A stretch of 64,000 nt of DNA from Paenochrobactrum glaciei (GTDB lineage Bacteria; Pseudomonadota; Alphaproteobacteria; Rhizobiales; Rhizobiaceae): positions 1,116,001 through 1,180,000 of the forward strand of contig NZ_BAAADE010000001.1 in the NCBI RefSeq assembly GCF_039522165.1, given 5' to 3'. A program made the translations under genes and the position numbers. The notes under the pieces were generated by a model. The model was given only the letters and a program-made list of their open reading frames with translations, was not told the origin of the DNA and searched no databases. Positions 34,666 to 42,261 of the stretch are shown here, one piece after another (the stretch's first letter is position 1; the number at the start of each line of letters is the position of its first letter).

Positions 34666-36326
34666 TGTGCACTTCCCTCCTGTGTGGTGGACAAGAAAGG
34701 CTTATCCCCCTCTTTAATGACCCGCGGCGCCTGCAAAACGCTGTTAATATATTGCGACGGATCATGCAGGCCGGCAGCGGTTTTATTCATATAATTCATC
34801 GCAGGGCCTGCCCAAATGGTCAGTGACAGACAAATGAGCAGCAGTCCGGCAATCGGCACCACTTCAATGACCAGCACGCGCGGCACACGCCCTTCCATGG
34901 ATGCCCAGAAGGTGCGGATACCGCTACGGGTCATGGCAATCAAAGCGGAAAGACCTGAAAGCACGATCAGTGTAATCAGCAACCAGCTATGCCAAGGCAA
35001 ACCATCCGAAACAGCCGGATTGGACGTTGAAGGATTTAAAATCCCTGTCAGCAGCACAAATTTGGCAATAAAGCCCGAAAATGGTGGCAGACCGATCAGC
35101 AAAATAGCGATCACTGCAAAACAACCACCCAGAATGGCCAATGTGCCGGGTAAGACGATGCCGACCTCGTCTTCCTCTTCTTCTTCCTCTTCATCGCCAT
35201 AGGCTTCAATAGTCACCGCCAACACGTTGGCCGCTGCATCCTGCCCGCGTTCGATCAGTTCGATCAGCAGGAAGAAAGCTGCAATGGTTAAAGTGGACGA
35301 AACCATATAGAAGAGCGCGCCACCGGTCATCGCGGCATTACCGCTACCGATTGCTGCCAGCAATGTGCCGGAGGAGACCAAGATGCTGTAGCCAGCCAAA
35401 CGCCCCAAAGCCTGCGATGCCACAACACCGATAAGCCCGAAAGCAATGGTCAGCATGCCGCCATAATAAATACCATCATCACCAAAACCAGACGACATGC
35501 CTGCACTGACACCAAAGAACAATGGTGACAGACGCAACAGCACATAAATGCCGACTTTACTCAAAATGGCAAAGATCGCGCCGACCGGTGCAGCAGCAGC
35601 CGTGTAGGTTGCAGGCAACCAAAAATTAAGCGGCCACATACCGGCTTTAATCAGGAAAGCAATGCCGAGCACGGCACCACCTGCCTCCAAAAGCATCCGG
35701 TCTTCTGCCGGAACATCCGGAATAAGCACTGCCAGATCAGCCATATTAAGCGATCCGGTGACGCTATAAATCAGACTGACACCAATAAGAAACAAGGAAG
35801 AGGCAACCAGATTAACCGCAATATAATGCAAGCCAGCTTTAACGCGCATCACACCGGAGCCGTGCAGCACCAAGCCATAAGATGCAGCCAGCATCACTTC
35901 AAAGAACACAAAGAGATTAAAGAGGTCGCCTGTTAAAAACGCCCCATTAATGCCCATCAGCAAAAGCTGGAACAAAGTGTGGAAATGCGGGCCTGCTTTG
36001 TGCCAACGCGCCACCGCATAAATAAGAGCTGCAAGCCCGAGCACGGAACCAAGCAACATCATCAGCGCTGCGAGCTGATCAAGCACCAGCACAATACCAA
36101 ACGGTGCTGCCCAGTTACCCAGCAGATAAACCTCTGCGGCAGGGGCAAGCTTTTCAGCCTTGAGCAGCAGGCAAAGCGCCAGCGCCAGCAATGCCACGGT
36201 TGCAACCAGATTAATGCCGGATTTAAGCTTGCGGCGACGTTCATCAAACATCAGCAACAAGGCTGCTGTCGTTAATGGCAGCAAAATTGGCAGAATGATC
36301 AGGTGATGGCTCCAATCCATCATCAA
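34662..36326 (-). CDS. mnhD: Mrp-type cation/proton antiporter subunit D
   Basis: A 554-residue multi-pass subunit related to NuoN/NuoM of complex I, expected to form a proton channel. NuoM/N-type segments such as FEVMLAASYGLVLHGSG and HYIAVNLVASSLFLIG are visible, with a conserved lysine in AFLIKAGMWPLNFWLP. An unusual run of acidic residues (GDEEEEEEEDEVG, around residues 378-390) interrupts a hydrophilic loop and is encoded by an imprecise GAA/GAG repeat at 35164-35199. The insertion is a candidate species-specific feature. Confidence 0.93.
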   Translation of the reverse strand: MMMDWSHHLIILPILLPLTTAALLLMFDERRRKLKSGINLVATVALLALALCLLLKAEKLAPAAEVYLLGNWAAPFGIVLVLDQLAALMMLLGSVLGLAALIYAVARWHKAGPHFHTLFQLLLMGINGAFLTGDLFNLFVFFEVMLAASYGLVLHGSGVMRVKAGLHYIAVNLVASSLFLIGVSLIYSVTGSLNMADLAVLIPDVPAEDRMLLEAGGAVLGIAFLIKAGMWPLNFWLPATYTAAAAPVGAIFAILSKVGIYVLLRLSPLFFGVSAGMSSGFGDDGIYYGGMLTIAFGLIGVVASQALGRLAGYSILVSSGTLLAAIGSGNAAMTGGALFYMVSSTLTIAAFFLLIELIERGQDAAANVLAVTIEAYGDEEEEEEEDEVGIVLPGTLAILGGCFAVIAILLIGLPPFSGFIAKFVLLTGILNPSTSNPAVSDGLPWHSWLLITLIVLSGLSALIAMTRSGIRTFWASMEGRVPRVLVIEVVPIAGLLLICLSLTIWAGPAMNYMNKTAAGLHDPSQYINSVLQAPRVIKEGDKPFLSTTQEGSAQ

Positions 36327-36661
36327 TTCTCCCGCCCATCGACATGGTCAGTGCCGGTCAGGCCGCGTGAGGCCAGAAGCACAACCAGAAATAAAGCCGT
36401 CATCGCAAAACCGATAACAATAGCGGTCAGCACAAGCGCCTGTGGCACCGGATCAGCGTAAAGACCTGATACAACATTATGACCGTCTTCCAGCACTGGT
36501 GCTGCGTTGGTGCGCAGCCGTCCCATGCTGAAGATAAACAGATTAACCGCATAAGAAATCAGCGACAGTCCGATGATGACCTGAAATGTACGCGGACGTA
36601 AAATCAGCCAGATGCCGGAAGCTGTCAAAATGCCAATGGCTAATGAGAGTACAATCTCCAT
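36323..36661 (-). CDS. mnhC: Mrp-type cation/proton antiporter subunit C
   Basis: A 112-residue, three-helix protein like NuoK (MnhC/MrpC/PhaC). The conserved stretch GLSLISYAVNLFIF and the late PQALVLTAIVIGFA are family marks. It begins at the last base of the mnhA frame and overlaps mnhD by 4 nt. Confidence 0.94.
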   Translation of the reverse strand: MEIVLSLAIGILTASGIWLILRPRTFQVIIGLSLISYAVNLFIFSMGRLRTNAAPVLEDGHNVVSGLYADPVPQALVLTAIVIGFAMTALFLVVLLASRGLTGTDHVDGREN

Positions 36662-39588
36662 CAGTTTGCCTCCTTAGCCGCAGGGTTTGCACCCGTATTT
36701 TTTTCCACACGATGGCGGCGGATTGATTGGTGCGCCAATGCAATCAGCACCAGCACCGTTGCCCCGACAACCAGCGTAAACACGCCAAGGTCAAAGCCGA
36801 GCGCACTGGCAAGCGGCATTTTGCCGATATAAGGCAAATCCACATATTGGAAATAAGAGGTGAGGAACGGATAACCGAACACCCATGCCCCTGCCCCTGT
36901 GGCAACGGCTGTCAGCAAACCAAGGCCGATCCATTTAAGCGGCAAGATGCGCAAATGGTCTTCCACCCAGCGCGTACCTGCTGCCAGATATTGCAGAATA
37001 AAGGCAATCGCCAATGCAATACCGGCTGCAAAACCACCGCCTGGCGCATCATGTCCGCGCATGAACAAATGCACTGCAAAGACAATAATAACCGGAAACA
37101 GCCACTGCATAATAACCGAGGGAACCGCCAGATAATCATGCAATGTATCGCCGCTATTGCGATCCGGTGATGCCTCGTCATAGGCATCCTGAATTTTCTG
37201 CTGTGGCGTGGAACCTGCACTGTCGGCTGCAGGACGGAAACGACGCAGCAGCGCAAAAACAGCAAGACCGACAATGCCCAGCACGGCAATTTCACCCAGC
37301 GTATCAAAGCCGCGGAAATCCACCAGAATGACGTTAACGACGTTTTTGCCGCCGCCGCCCGTATAGGCATTTTCAAGGAAGTAATCGCCAATGCCTCTTT
37401 GTGCCGGACGTGTCATCACCGCATAAGCGATAATGGTCATGCCGACACCGCCGATGGCGGCAATAATCACGTCACGGTAACGGCGCATACGCGCGCCAAA
37501 CGGCACCGGAAACGGATCAGGATCTTCAAAGCGTTTTGGCAGCCAGCGTAAGCCCAACAGAATTAGCACAGTGGTGACAATTTCCACAACCAGCTGCGTG
37601 ACCGCCAGATCAGGTGCCGAGAACCAGACAAAGGTGACACAAGTGACAAGCCCTGCCCCGCCCAGCAAAATAAGTGCCGCCAAACGATGGAACTTCGCCA
37701 GATAAGCCGAACCAATGGCACAGATGCCGCCGATAACCCACAATAATGCAAAGATCAGATCAACCGGCTGCGAGCCCATCTGCCCTGCGCCAATGCCGGC
37801 CTGATAAATCGGCCATGCAGCTGCCAGCATGGCAACCAGCACCACAATGCGCAATTGTGTTTGCAAATGACGTGAAATGAAACGGCTTTCAACGCTACGC
37901 GCCCATTTCCATGAAACAGTGACCAGCACCCGCTCAAAAATACGCTGCGCCTTTAAATTACGCAGCAATGGCGGGCCGCCCTCACTGGTTTCAAAGTAGT
38001 TTTTCAACAGCGCATAAAGCACGAAACCACCGATCATCGCCACAAAGCTCATCATCAGCGGCACATTGAAACCGTGCCAGACAGACAGGCTATAGCTCGG
38101 CGTTGCATCACCCAAAACCGACATTACGGCTGAATGTAAGAAAGGCCCAATGGAAAGGCTTGGAATAATACCGATCAGCAAGCAGAGCACCACCAGAAAC
38201 TCAATCGGAAAGCGCATCCAATGCGGCGGCTCATGCGGCTCGTGCGGCAGATCATGCGGCGGAGGCCCGAAGAAAACCGAATGGATAAAGCGCACCGAAT
38301 AGGCCACAGTGAAAACACCGGCAATGGTTGCCAGATATGGCGTTGCACGGTCAAACCATGAATCCATATGGGTTTCGACCGCTTCAGCAAAGAACATTTC
38401 TTTGGAGATAAAGCCGTTGAGCAATGGCACACCTGCCATCGCGGCACTCGCCACCATCGCAAGCGTCGCCGTATAAGGCATCGCCCTAAACAAGCCGCTC
38501 AGCTTGCGCATATCGCGTGTGCCGGTTTCATGATCGATAATACCAGCCGCCATGAAAAGCGAAGCCTTGAAAATCGCATGATTGACCATGTGGAAAATCG
38601 CCGCCACCGCAGCCAAAGGACTACCAAGGCTCAAAAGCGCTGTAATAAGCCCAAGATTGCTGATGGTCGAATAAGCCAGCAGGCCTTTGAGATCTTGCTG
38701 GAACATTGCAAAGAAACTGCCGACCACCAAAGTGGTCATACCGGCAAGGCCGACAATCCAAAACCATTCTTCCGTGCCAGCCAGCACCGGCCAGAAACGC
38801 GCCAGCAAGAACACACCTGCCTTCACCATCGTGGCGGAGTGCAGATAAGCAGAAACCGGCGTTGGCGCGGCCATCGCATTCGGCAGCCAGAAATGGAACG
38901 GGAACTGCGCACTTTTGGTGAAAGCGCCAAGCAGGATCAGCACAAGAGCCGGAACATAAAGCGGATGCGTGCGCACCACATTACCAGCCGCCAACACGAT
39001 ATCCATATCGTAACTGCCAGCCATATGGCCAAGCAGTAAAACACCTACAAGCAGCGCAAACCCGCCAATACCGGTCACCGTCAAAGCCATACGCGCACCA
39101 TCACGGGCGCTGACATTATGGTACCAATAACCGATTAGCAGGAATGAGAAAATACTGGTCAGTTCCCAAAACACCGCCAGCAAAATGATGTTGCCGGATA
39201 ATACCACACCCAGCATCGCGCCCATAAAGGCCAAGAAGAACGAGAAAAAGCGCGGAACCGGGTCTTCCTGCGCCATGTAATAGCGCGCATAGACCACAAC
39301 CAGAAAACCGATACCGGTGATGAGAACCGCAAACAGCCAGGCAAAGCCATCCATGCGCAAAGAAAGGTTCAAGCCGTAATCCGGCAACCATTCAATGCTG
39401 GCACGTAAAACTTGTCCATTAAAAACAAAAGGATAAAGGCCGAGCGTCAGCAGAAATGCAGAAAGCGCAACGCCACCCGTAATCCATGTTGCCGAAGTGC
39501 GATCAACGAAACGGAAAAGTCCAATGATTAAACTACCGGTAAATGGAAGCAGGACAAGCAGGAATAACAGGCTGCCGTCCATCATCAT
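36661..39588 (-). CDS. mnhA: Mrp-type cation/proton antiporter fused subunit A/B
   Basis: A 975-residue protein joining MnhA (NuoL-like, about residues 1-760) to MnhB (about 800-940). The start is the first ATG of MMMDGS at 39588, with GGAGG upstream; an in-frame start 20 codons earlier adds a non-family leader. The NuoL-like core shows HSATMVKAGVFLLARFWP with the key lysine. The B part includes MRGHDAPGGGFAAGI. In Rhizobiales such fused A/B subunits belong to the Pha/Mrp complexes that expel K+ or Na+ in exchange for protons, important for alkaline pH or osmotic adaptation. The actual ion cannot be told from sequence. Confidence 0.94.
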   Translation of the reverse strand: MMMDGSLLFLLVLLPFTGSLIIGLFRFVDRTSATWITGGVALSAFLLTLGLYPFVFNGQVLRASIEWLPDYGLNLSLRMDGFAWLFAVLITGIGFLVVVYARYYMAQEDPVPRFFSFFLAFMGAMLGVVLSGNIILLAVFWELTSIFSFLLIGYWYHNVSARDGARMALTVTGIGGFALLVGVLLLGHMAGSYDMDIVLAAGNVVRTHPLYVPALVLILLGAFTKSAQFPFHFWLPNAMAAPTPVSAYLHSATMVKAGVFLLARFWPVLAGTEEWFWIVGLAGMTTLVVGSFFAMFQQDLKGLLAYSTISNLGLITALLSLGSPLAAVAAIFHMVNHAIFKASLFMAAGIIDHETGTRDMRKLSGLFRAMPYTATLAMVASAAMAGVPLLNGFISKEMFFAEAVETHMDSWFDRATPYLATIAGVFTVAYSVRFIHSVFFGPPPHDLPHEPHEPPHWMRFPIEFLVVLCLLIGIIPSLSIGPFLHSAVMSVLGDATPSYSLSVWHGFNVPLMMSFVAMIGGFVLYALLKNYFETSEGGPPLLRNLKAQRIFERVLVTVSWKWARSVESRFISRHLQTQLRIVVLVAMLAAAWPIYQAGIGAGQMGSQPVDLIFALLWVIGGICAIGSAYLAKFHRLAALILLGGAGLVTCVTFVWFSAPDLAVTQLVVEIVTTVLILLGLRWLPKRFEDPDPFPVPFGARMRRYRDVIIAAIGGVGMTIIAYAVMTRPAQRGIGDYFLENAYTGGGGKNVVNVILVDFRGFDTLGEIAVLGIVGLAVFALLRRFRPAADSAGSTPQQKIQDAYDEASPDRNSGDTLHDYLAVPSVIMQWLFPVIIVFAVHLFMRGHDAPGGGFAAGIALAIAFILQYLAAGTRWVEDHLRILPLKWIGLGLLTAVATGAGAWVFGYPFLTSYFQYVDLPYIGKMPLASALGFDLGVFTLVVGATVLVLIALAHQSIRRHRVEKNTGANPAAKEAN

Positions 39589-39883
39589 GCGCTCTACGCC
39601 TCCATATTTTCCGATCAGTTTACGCGTTAGGCAAAATCGGGGAATCAAAAAAACCGGTTGCGTATATTATGAAGTGCGGAAGTGCTTTATGGCAAGCGCT
39701 TTCAATAGTTTAACGAAAATTCTTTATACGAAATGCATATCCGGCGCGCAATATTGCGCTGATTTTTTCAAATTTAGTATGCAGGGCAATTGCCTGATCC
39801 AAAAAATTCAGCCACGCTTGGCAGCAATTGTTATAATAACATCAAAGCACTGCGCTTAATCCCAGCTTGATCGAGGAATTATC

Positions 39884-41212
39884 ATGGGTCCTGTCATTGA
39901 TCAAATCGCCACCTCGCAGACCTTGCCACAAAAAACCGACGTGGCCATTATCGGCGGCGGCATTATCGGGGTTAGCACGGCACTTTTTCTGGCAGAGCGC
40001 GGGATTCACGTAACACTTTTCGAAAAAGGCATGCTCGCAGGTGAGCAATCAAGCCGCAACTGGGGTTGGTGCAGACAAAACGGGCGCGACAGCCGCGAAC
40101 TCCCGCTCATTCGCGAGAGCATGAAAATCTGGAACGGTCTGAATGCGAAAACCGGCCGTGAAACCGGTTTTCGCACCTCCGGAATTGTTTACACAACGCA
40201 AAGCCAAGCGCAGATTGAAACCTATGAGAAATGGGTCAAAATTGCCAGTGAACATGGATTGGATTCCAAAATCCTGTCCGCCAGCGAAGCGATGGATGCA
40301 GCTCCCGGCCTGACACAAAAACTAGTCGGCGGTCTGCAAACTTTGGGCGATGGCCGCGCCGAGCCGCAAAAGGCCGTACCTGCTATGGCAGCAAAAGCCA
40401 TGGAAGACGGTGCATATATTTTGGAAAACTGTGCCGTCAGAGGCATTGAAACCACCAATGGCAAGGTCAGCGCCGTGGTGACAGAGCGTGGGCAAGTCGC
40501 CTGTCAGGCGGTTGTTATTGCTGGTGGCGTCTGGTCACGTTTGATTTGCAAAGGCTTAGGCCTGCGTTTGCCGCAGCTTAAATTGCGCGGCTCCGTTTTT
40601 CGTACCCAACCGCTTGATGCAGGCATTGATCATGCCATTTATTACAATGATTTCGGCATTCGTAAACGGTTGGATGGCGGCTATACAGTCGCCTCGGAAG
40701 GTGGCGGTGTTGCCGATATTATTCCGGACAGTTTTGCGTTTTTCCGTGAATATCTGCCTTCGCTGATGATGGAATGGCGCACGCTGCATCTGCGCTTTGG
40801 TGAGCGCTTTTTTGAAGAACTTATCCACTGGCGTAACAAACCGCTCGATCAGGTGTCGGTTTTTGAAAAAATCCGCACCATTGATCCGAGCCCGCACCAC
40901 AGCGCCAATATGCAGGCGCTTGAAAAAGTCAAACAAGCCTTTCCACAATTGAAAGACGCACGCATTGAGCAGGAATGGGCAGGGCTGATTGATACCATGC
41001 CGGATGTTATTCCGGTGATCTCAGATGCAGCCAATGTGGAAGGTGTGACGATTGCCACCGGTTTTTCCGGTCATGGTTTCGGCATCGGGCCGGGAGCAGG
41101 GCATTTGATTGCTGATATGGTGATGGGCGCAACACCGATTGTTGATCCGACACCTTTCCGTTTTTCCAGATTTATTGACGGCAGCAAGCTGACTATTGAA
41201 AAATGGGGCTAA
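39884..41212 (+). CDS. FAD-dependent oxidoreductase (DAO/DadA-like)
   Basis: A 442-residue FAD-binding oxidoreductase. The dinucleotide-binding GGGIIG is at 24-29, followed by the characteristic SSRNWGWCRQNGRD around residues 52-65 and a C-terminal GFSGHGFGIGPGAGHL. Deaminating amino-acid oxidases and dehydrogenases of this superfamily share these motifs, but the substrate is unknown. It stands alone with GAGGA seven bases before the ATG, and its terminator is shared with the opposite-strand RNA region. Confidence 0.87.
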   Translation: MGPVIDQIATSQTLPQKTDVAIIGGGIIGVSTALFLAERGIHVTLFEKGMLAGEQSSRNWGWCRQNGRDSRELPLIRESMKIWNGLNAKTGRETGFRTSGIVYTTQSQAQIETYEKWVKIASEHGLDSKILSASEAMDAAPGLTQKLVGGLQTLGDGRAEPQKAVPAMAAKAMEDGAYILENCAVRGIETTNGKVSAVVTERGQVACQAVVIAGGVWSRLICKGLGLRLPQLKLRGSVFRTQPLDAGIDHAIYYNDFGIRKRLDGGYTVASEGGGVADIIPDSFAFFREYLPSLMMEWRTLHLRFGERFFEELIHWRNKPLDQVSVFEKIRTIDPSPHHSANMQALEKVKQAFPQLKDARIEQEWAGLIDTMPDVIPVISDAANVEGVTIATGFSGHGFGIGPGAGHLIADMVMGATPIVDPTPFRFSRFIDGSKLTIEKWG

Positions 41213-41249
41213 ATATCTGCCAGCGCTGAATGACTGCATACATAGTTTT

Positions 41250-41287
41250 AAAGCCCCGTATGAAGCTTTCATACGGGGCTTTTTATG
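41250..41287. terminator. Bidirectional terminator
   Basis: AAAGCCCCGTATGAA (41250-41264), loop GCT, TTCATACGGGGCTTT (41268-41282), then TTTATG; a perfect 15-bp stem. It ends the FAD oxidoreductase transcript and, on the other strand, any read-through past the RNA hairpins. Confidence 0.88.
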
Positions 41288-41335
41288 TGTCTCAATCAGC
41301 AGCACTCTGCTCAATAAAAAATACGCAAAAAATAA

Positions 41336-41366
41336 CACCCGTCGCAGGGGAGGACTGCAACGGGTG
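41336..41366 (-). ncRNA. CCUCC-loop hairpin RNA 3 (CcsR/cuckoo-like), with terminator
   Basis: CACCCGTCGCAG and CTGCAACGGGTG form a 12-bp stem with one mismatch; on the minus strand the 7-nt loop reads TCCTCCC. It is followed on that strand by T-rich DNA (TTATTTTTTGCG, 41335-41324), so it is also the array's likely terminator. Confidence 0.7.
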
Positions 41367-41375
41367 TCTGATAGA

Positions 41376-41410
41376 AAGACCGGCTAATTGGGAGGAGGGA
41401 GACCGGTCTT
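41376..41410 (-). ncRNA. CCUCC-loop hairpin RNA 2 (CcsR/cuckoo-like)
   Basis: AAGACCGG (41376-41383) pairs with CCGGTCTT (41403-41410). On the minus strand the loop includes CCCTCCTCCC (41399-41390), a match to the CCUCCUCCC motif of CcsR/'cuckoo' RNAs. Confidence 0.72.
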
Positions 41411-41414
41411 AAAC

Positions 41415-41453
41415 CACAGAAGACTTTAAGGGGAGGAGGAGGGGTCTTCTGTG
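41415..41453 (-). ncRNA. CCUCC-loop hairpin RNA 1 (CcsR/cuckoo-like)
   Basis: CACAGAAGAC (41415-41424) pairs perfectly with GTCTTCTGTG (41444-41453). The minus-strand loop contains CCCTCCTCCTCCCC. First of three such hairpins in the direction of transcription, 130 nt after the DUF1127 stop. Confidence 0.72.
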
Positions 41454-41582
41454 ATATTAATTTGAGCTGGTTTCGTATATTCTGCCGTATTGCTTAACTA
41501 TACTACTTCACTGCCCGAATTCTTAGTCCACATGAACAGAACAACATGAAGATACTAATGACCTTCAGCAGTAATTCTGTTG

Positions 41583-41729
41583 TTAGCGGGTTGCAGCCTT
41601 GCGTGCTACATAAGGAATGTCTGAAGGCAGGATGCCGAGATCATTCAATTCGCGGGATGAAAGGCGGCTCAGTTCGTTTACAGTGTTACGGTAACGGCGC
41701 CAGTTGTTGTATGAGCGGATAAGGTTCAT
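41583..41729 (-). CDS. DUF1127 micro-protein (CcaF1-like)
   Basis: A 48-residue protein, deduced from the sequence: start MNLIRSYNNWRRYRNTV, then ELSRLSSRELNDLGI and a LPSDIPYVARKAATR tail. This is the DUF1127 signature, basic with the L(S/D)xRxLxDLGI helix. Family members in Rhodobacter (CcaF1) and Agrobacterium bind RNA and affect sRNA maturation and turnover. The ATG at 41729 has GGTGAAAAG upstream. It is followed by three CCUCC-loop hairpins on the same strand, as in the Rhodobacter ccaF1-ccsR locus. The leader contains a dyad CCCCTA-CATA-TAGGGG (41769-41784) and so may be controlled. Confidence 0.88.
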   Translation of the reverse strand: MNLIRSYNNWRRYRNTVNELSRLSSRELNDLGILPSDIPYVARKAATR

Positions 41730-41768
41730 TTCTTTTCACCTAAGTAATAAGTTGTTGTTCTCTCTTGC

Positions 41769-41784
41769 CCCCTACATATAGGGG
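41769..41784 (-). promoter_or_regulatory. Dyad in the DUF1127 upstream region
   Basis: CCCCTA-CATA-TAGGGG, 40 nt upstream of the DUF1127 ATG. On the minus strand it reads CCCCTATATG, similar to alphaproteobacterial heat-shock sigma -10 elements, but no well-spaced -35 was found, so it may instead be an operator or leader hairpin. Confidence 0.3.
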
Positions 41785-42121
41785 AAAGCGCACGATATGT
41801 GCAGACACAAATTTGCATAGCTACCCTGCGCTAAAGAACATCAAAAGCACCGCAAAGGCGTAGTTCTGCCTTCATAAGTTCACAATCATGTGTAGAATGA
41901 ATCGAATGTTCGCGAGAGATTTCCAAAGATTAACGAAGCCTTAATCCAGAAAATCGCTTAAAAGTAATAAAATTGATTTATACTTCAGTTACGCGCAACA
42001 AAATCACCTAAAAATCGATTTTTATTTAAAAAATGAACCGCATCCGTTTTTGATGGATTCGCAACGCTTCTATGCGTTGTTTTTCGTTAAGCTATGCGTC
42101 GCGTCACAATTCGCTCTAAAT

Positions 42122-42160
42122 ATAAAAGCGATGCATTTTAACATGCATCGCTTTTATCAT
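42122..42160. terminator. Terminator downstream of putA
   Basis: ATAAAAGCGATGCAT (42122-42136), loop TTTAAC, ATGCATCGCTTTTAT (42143-42157); 15-bp perfect stem with A/T-runs at both ends. It lies about 100 nt past the putA stop on the minus strand. The remaining intergenic DNA (41830-42120) shows no gene. Confidence 0.8.
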
Positions 42161-42261
42161 TTTTAAGGCTTCTCAGGCTTGCAAAGCATAAAATAATGTC
42201 TTGCAAGCGTGAAAATTAATCAAAAGCCGGTTAACCGACCCTCATTTAACCAAGAGGGCGA

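Noticed and set aside
38368..39039. 223-codon forward frame opposite mnhA
   Set aside because: Antisense to NuoL-like conserved sequence; amino-acid composition dominated by His/Arg/Gln, typical of shadows.
41196..41412. Forward frames over the RNA hairpin region
   Set aside because: They run through a perfect terminator and the CCUCC-loop hairpins; no ribosome site or domain. The structure is explained by RNA on the minus strand.
41336..41453. CRISPR-like array suggested by regular GGAGG-containing units
   Set aside because: Units differ in stem sequence and length, no constant repeat of CRISPR size and no cas genes; hairpin RNAs explain it better.
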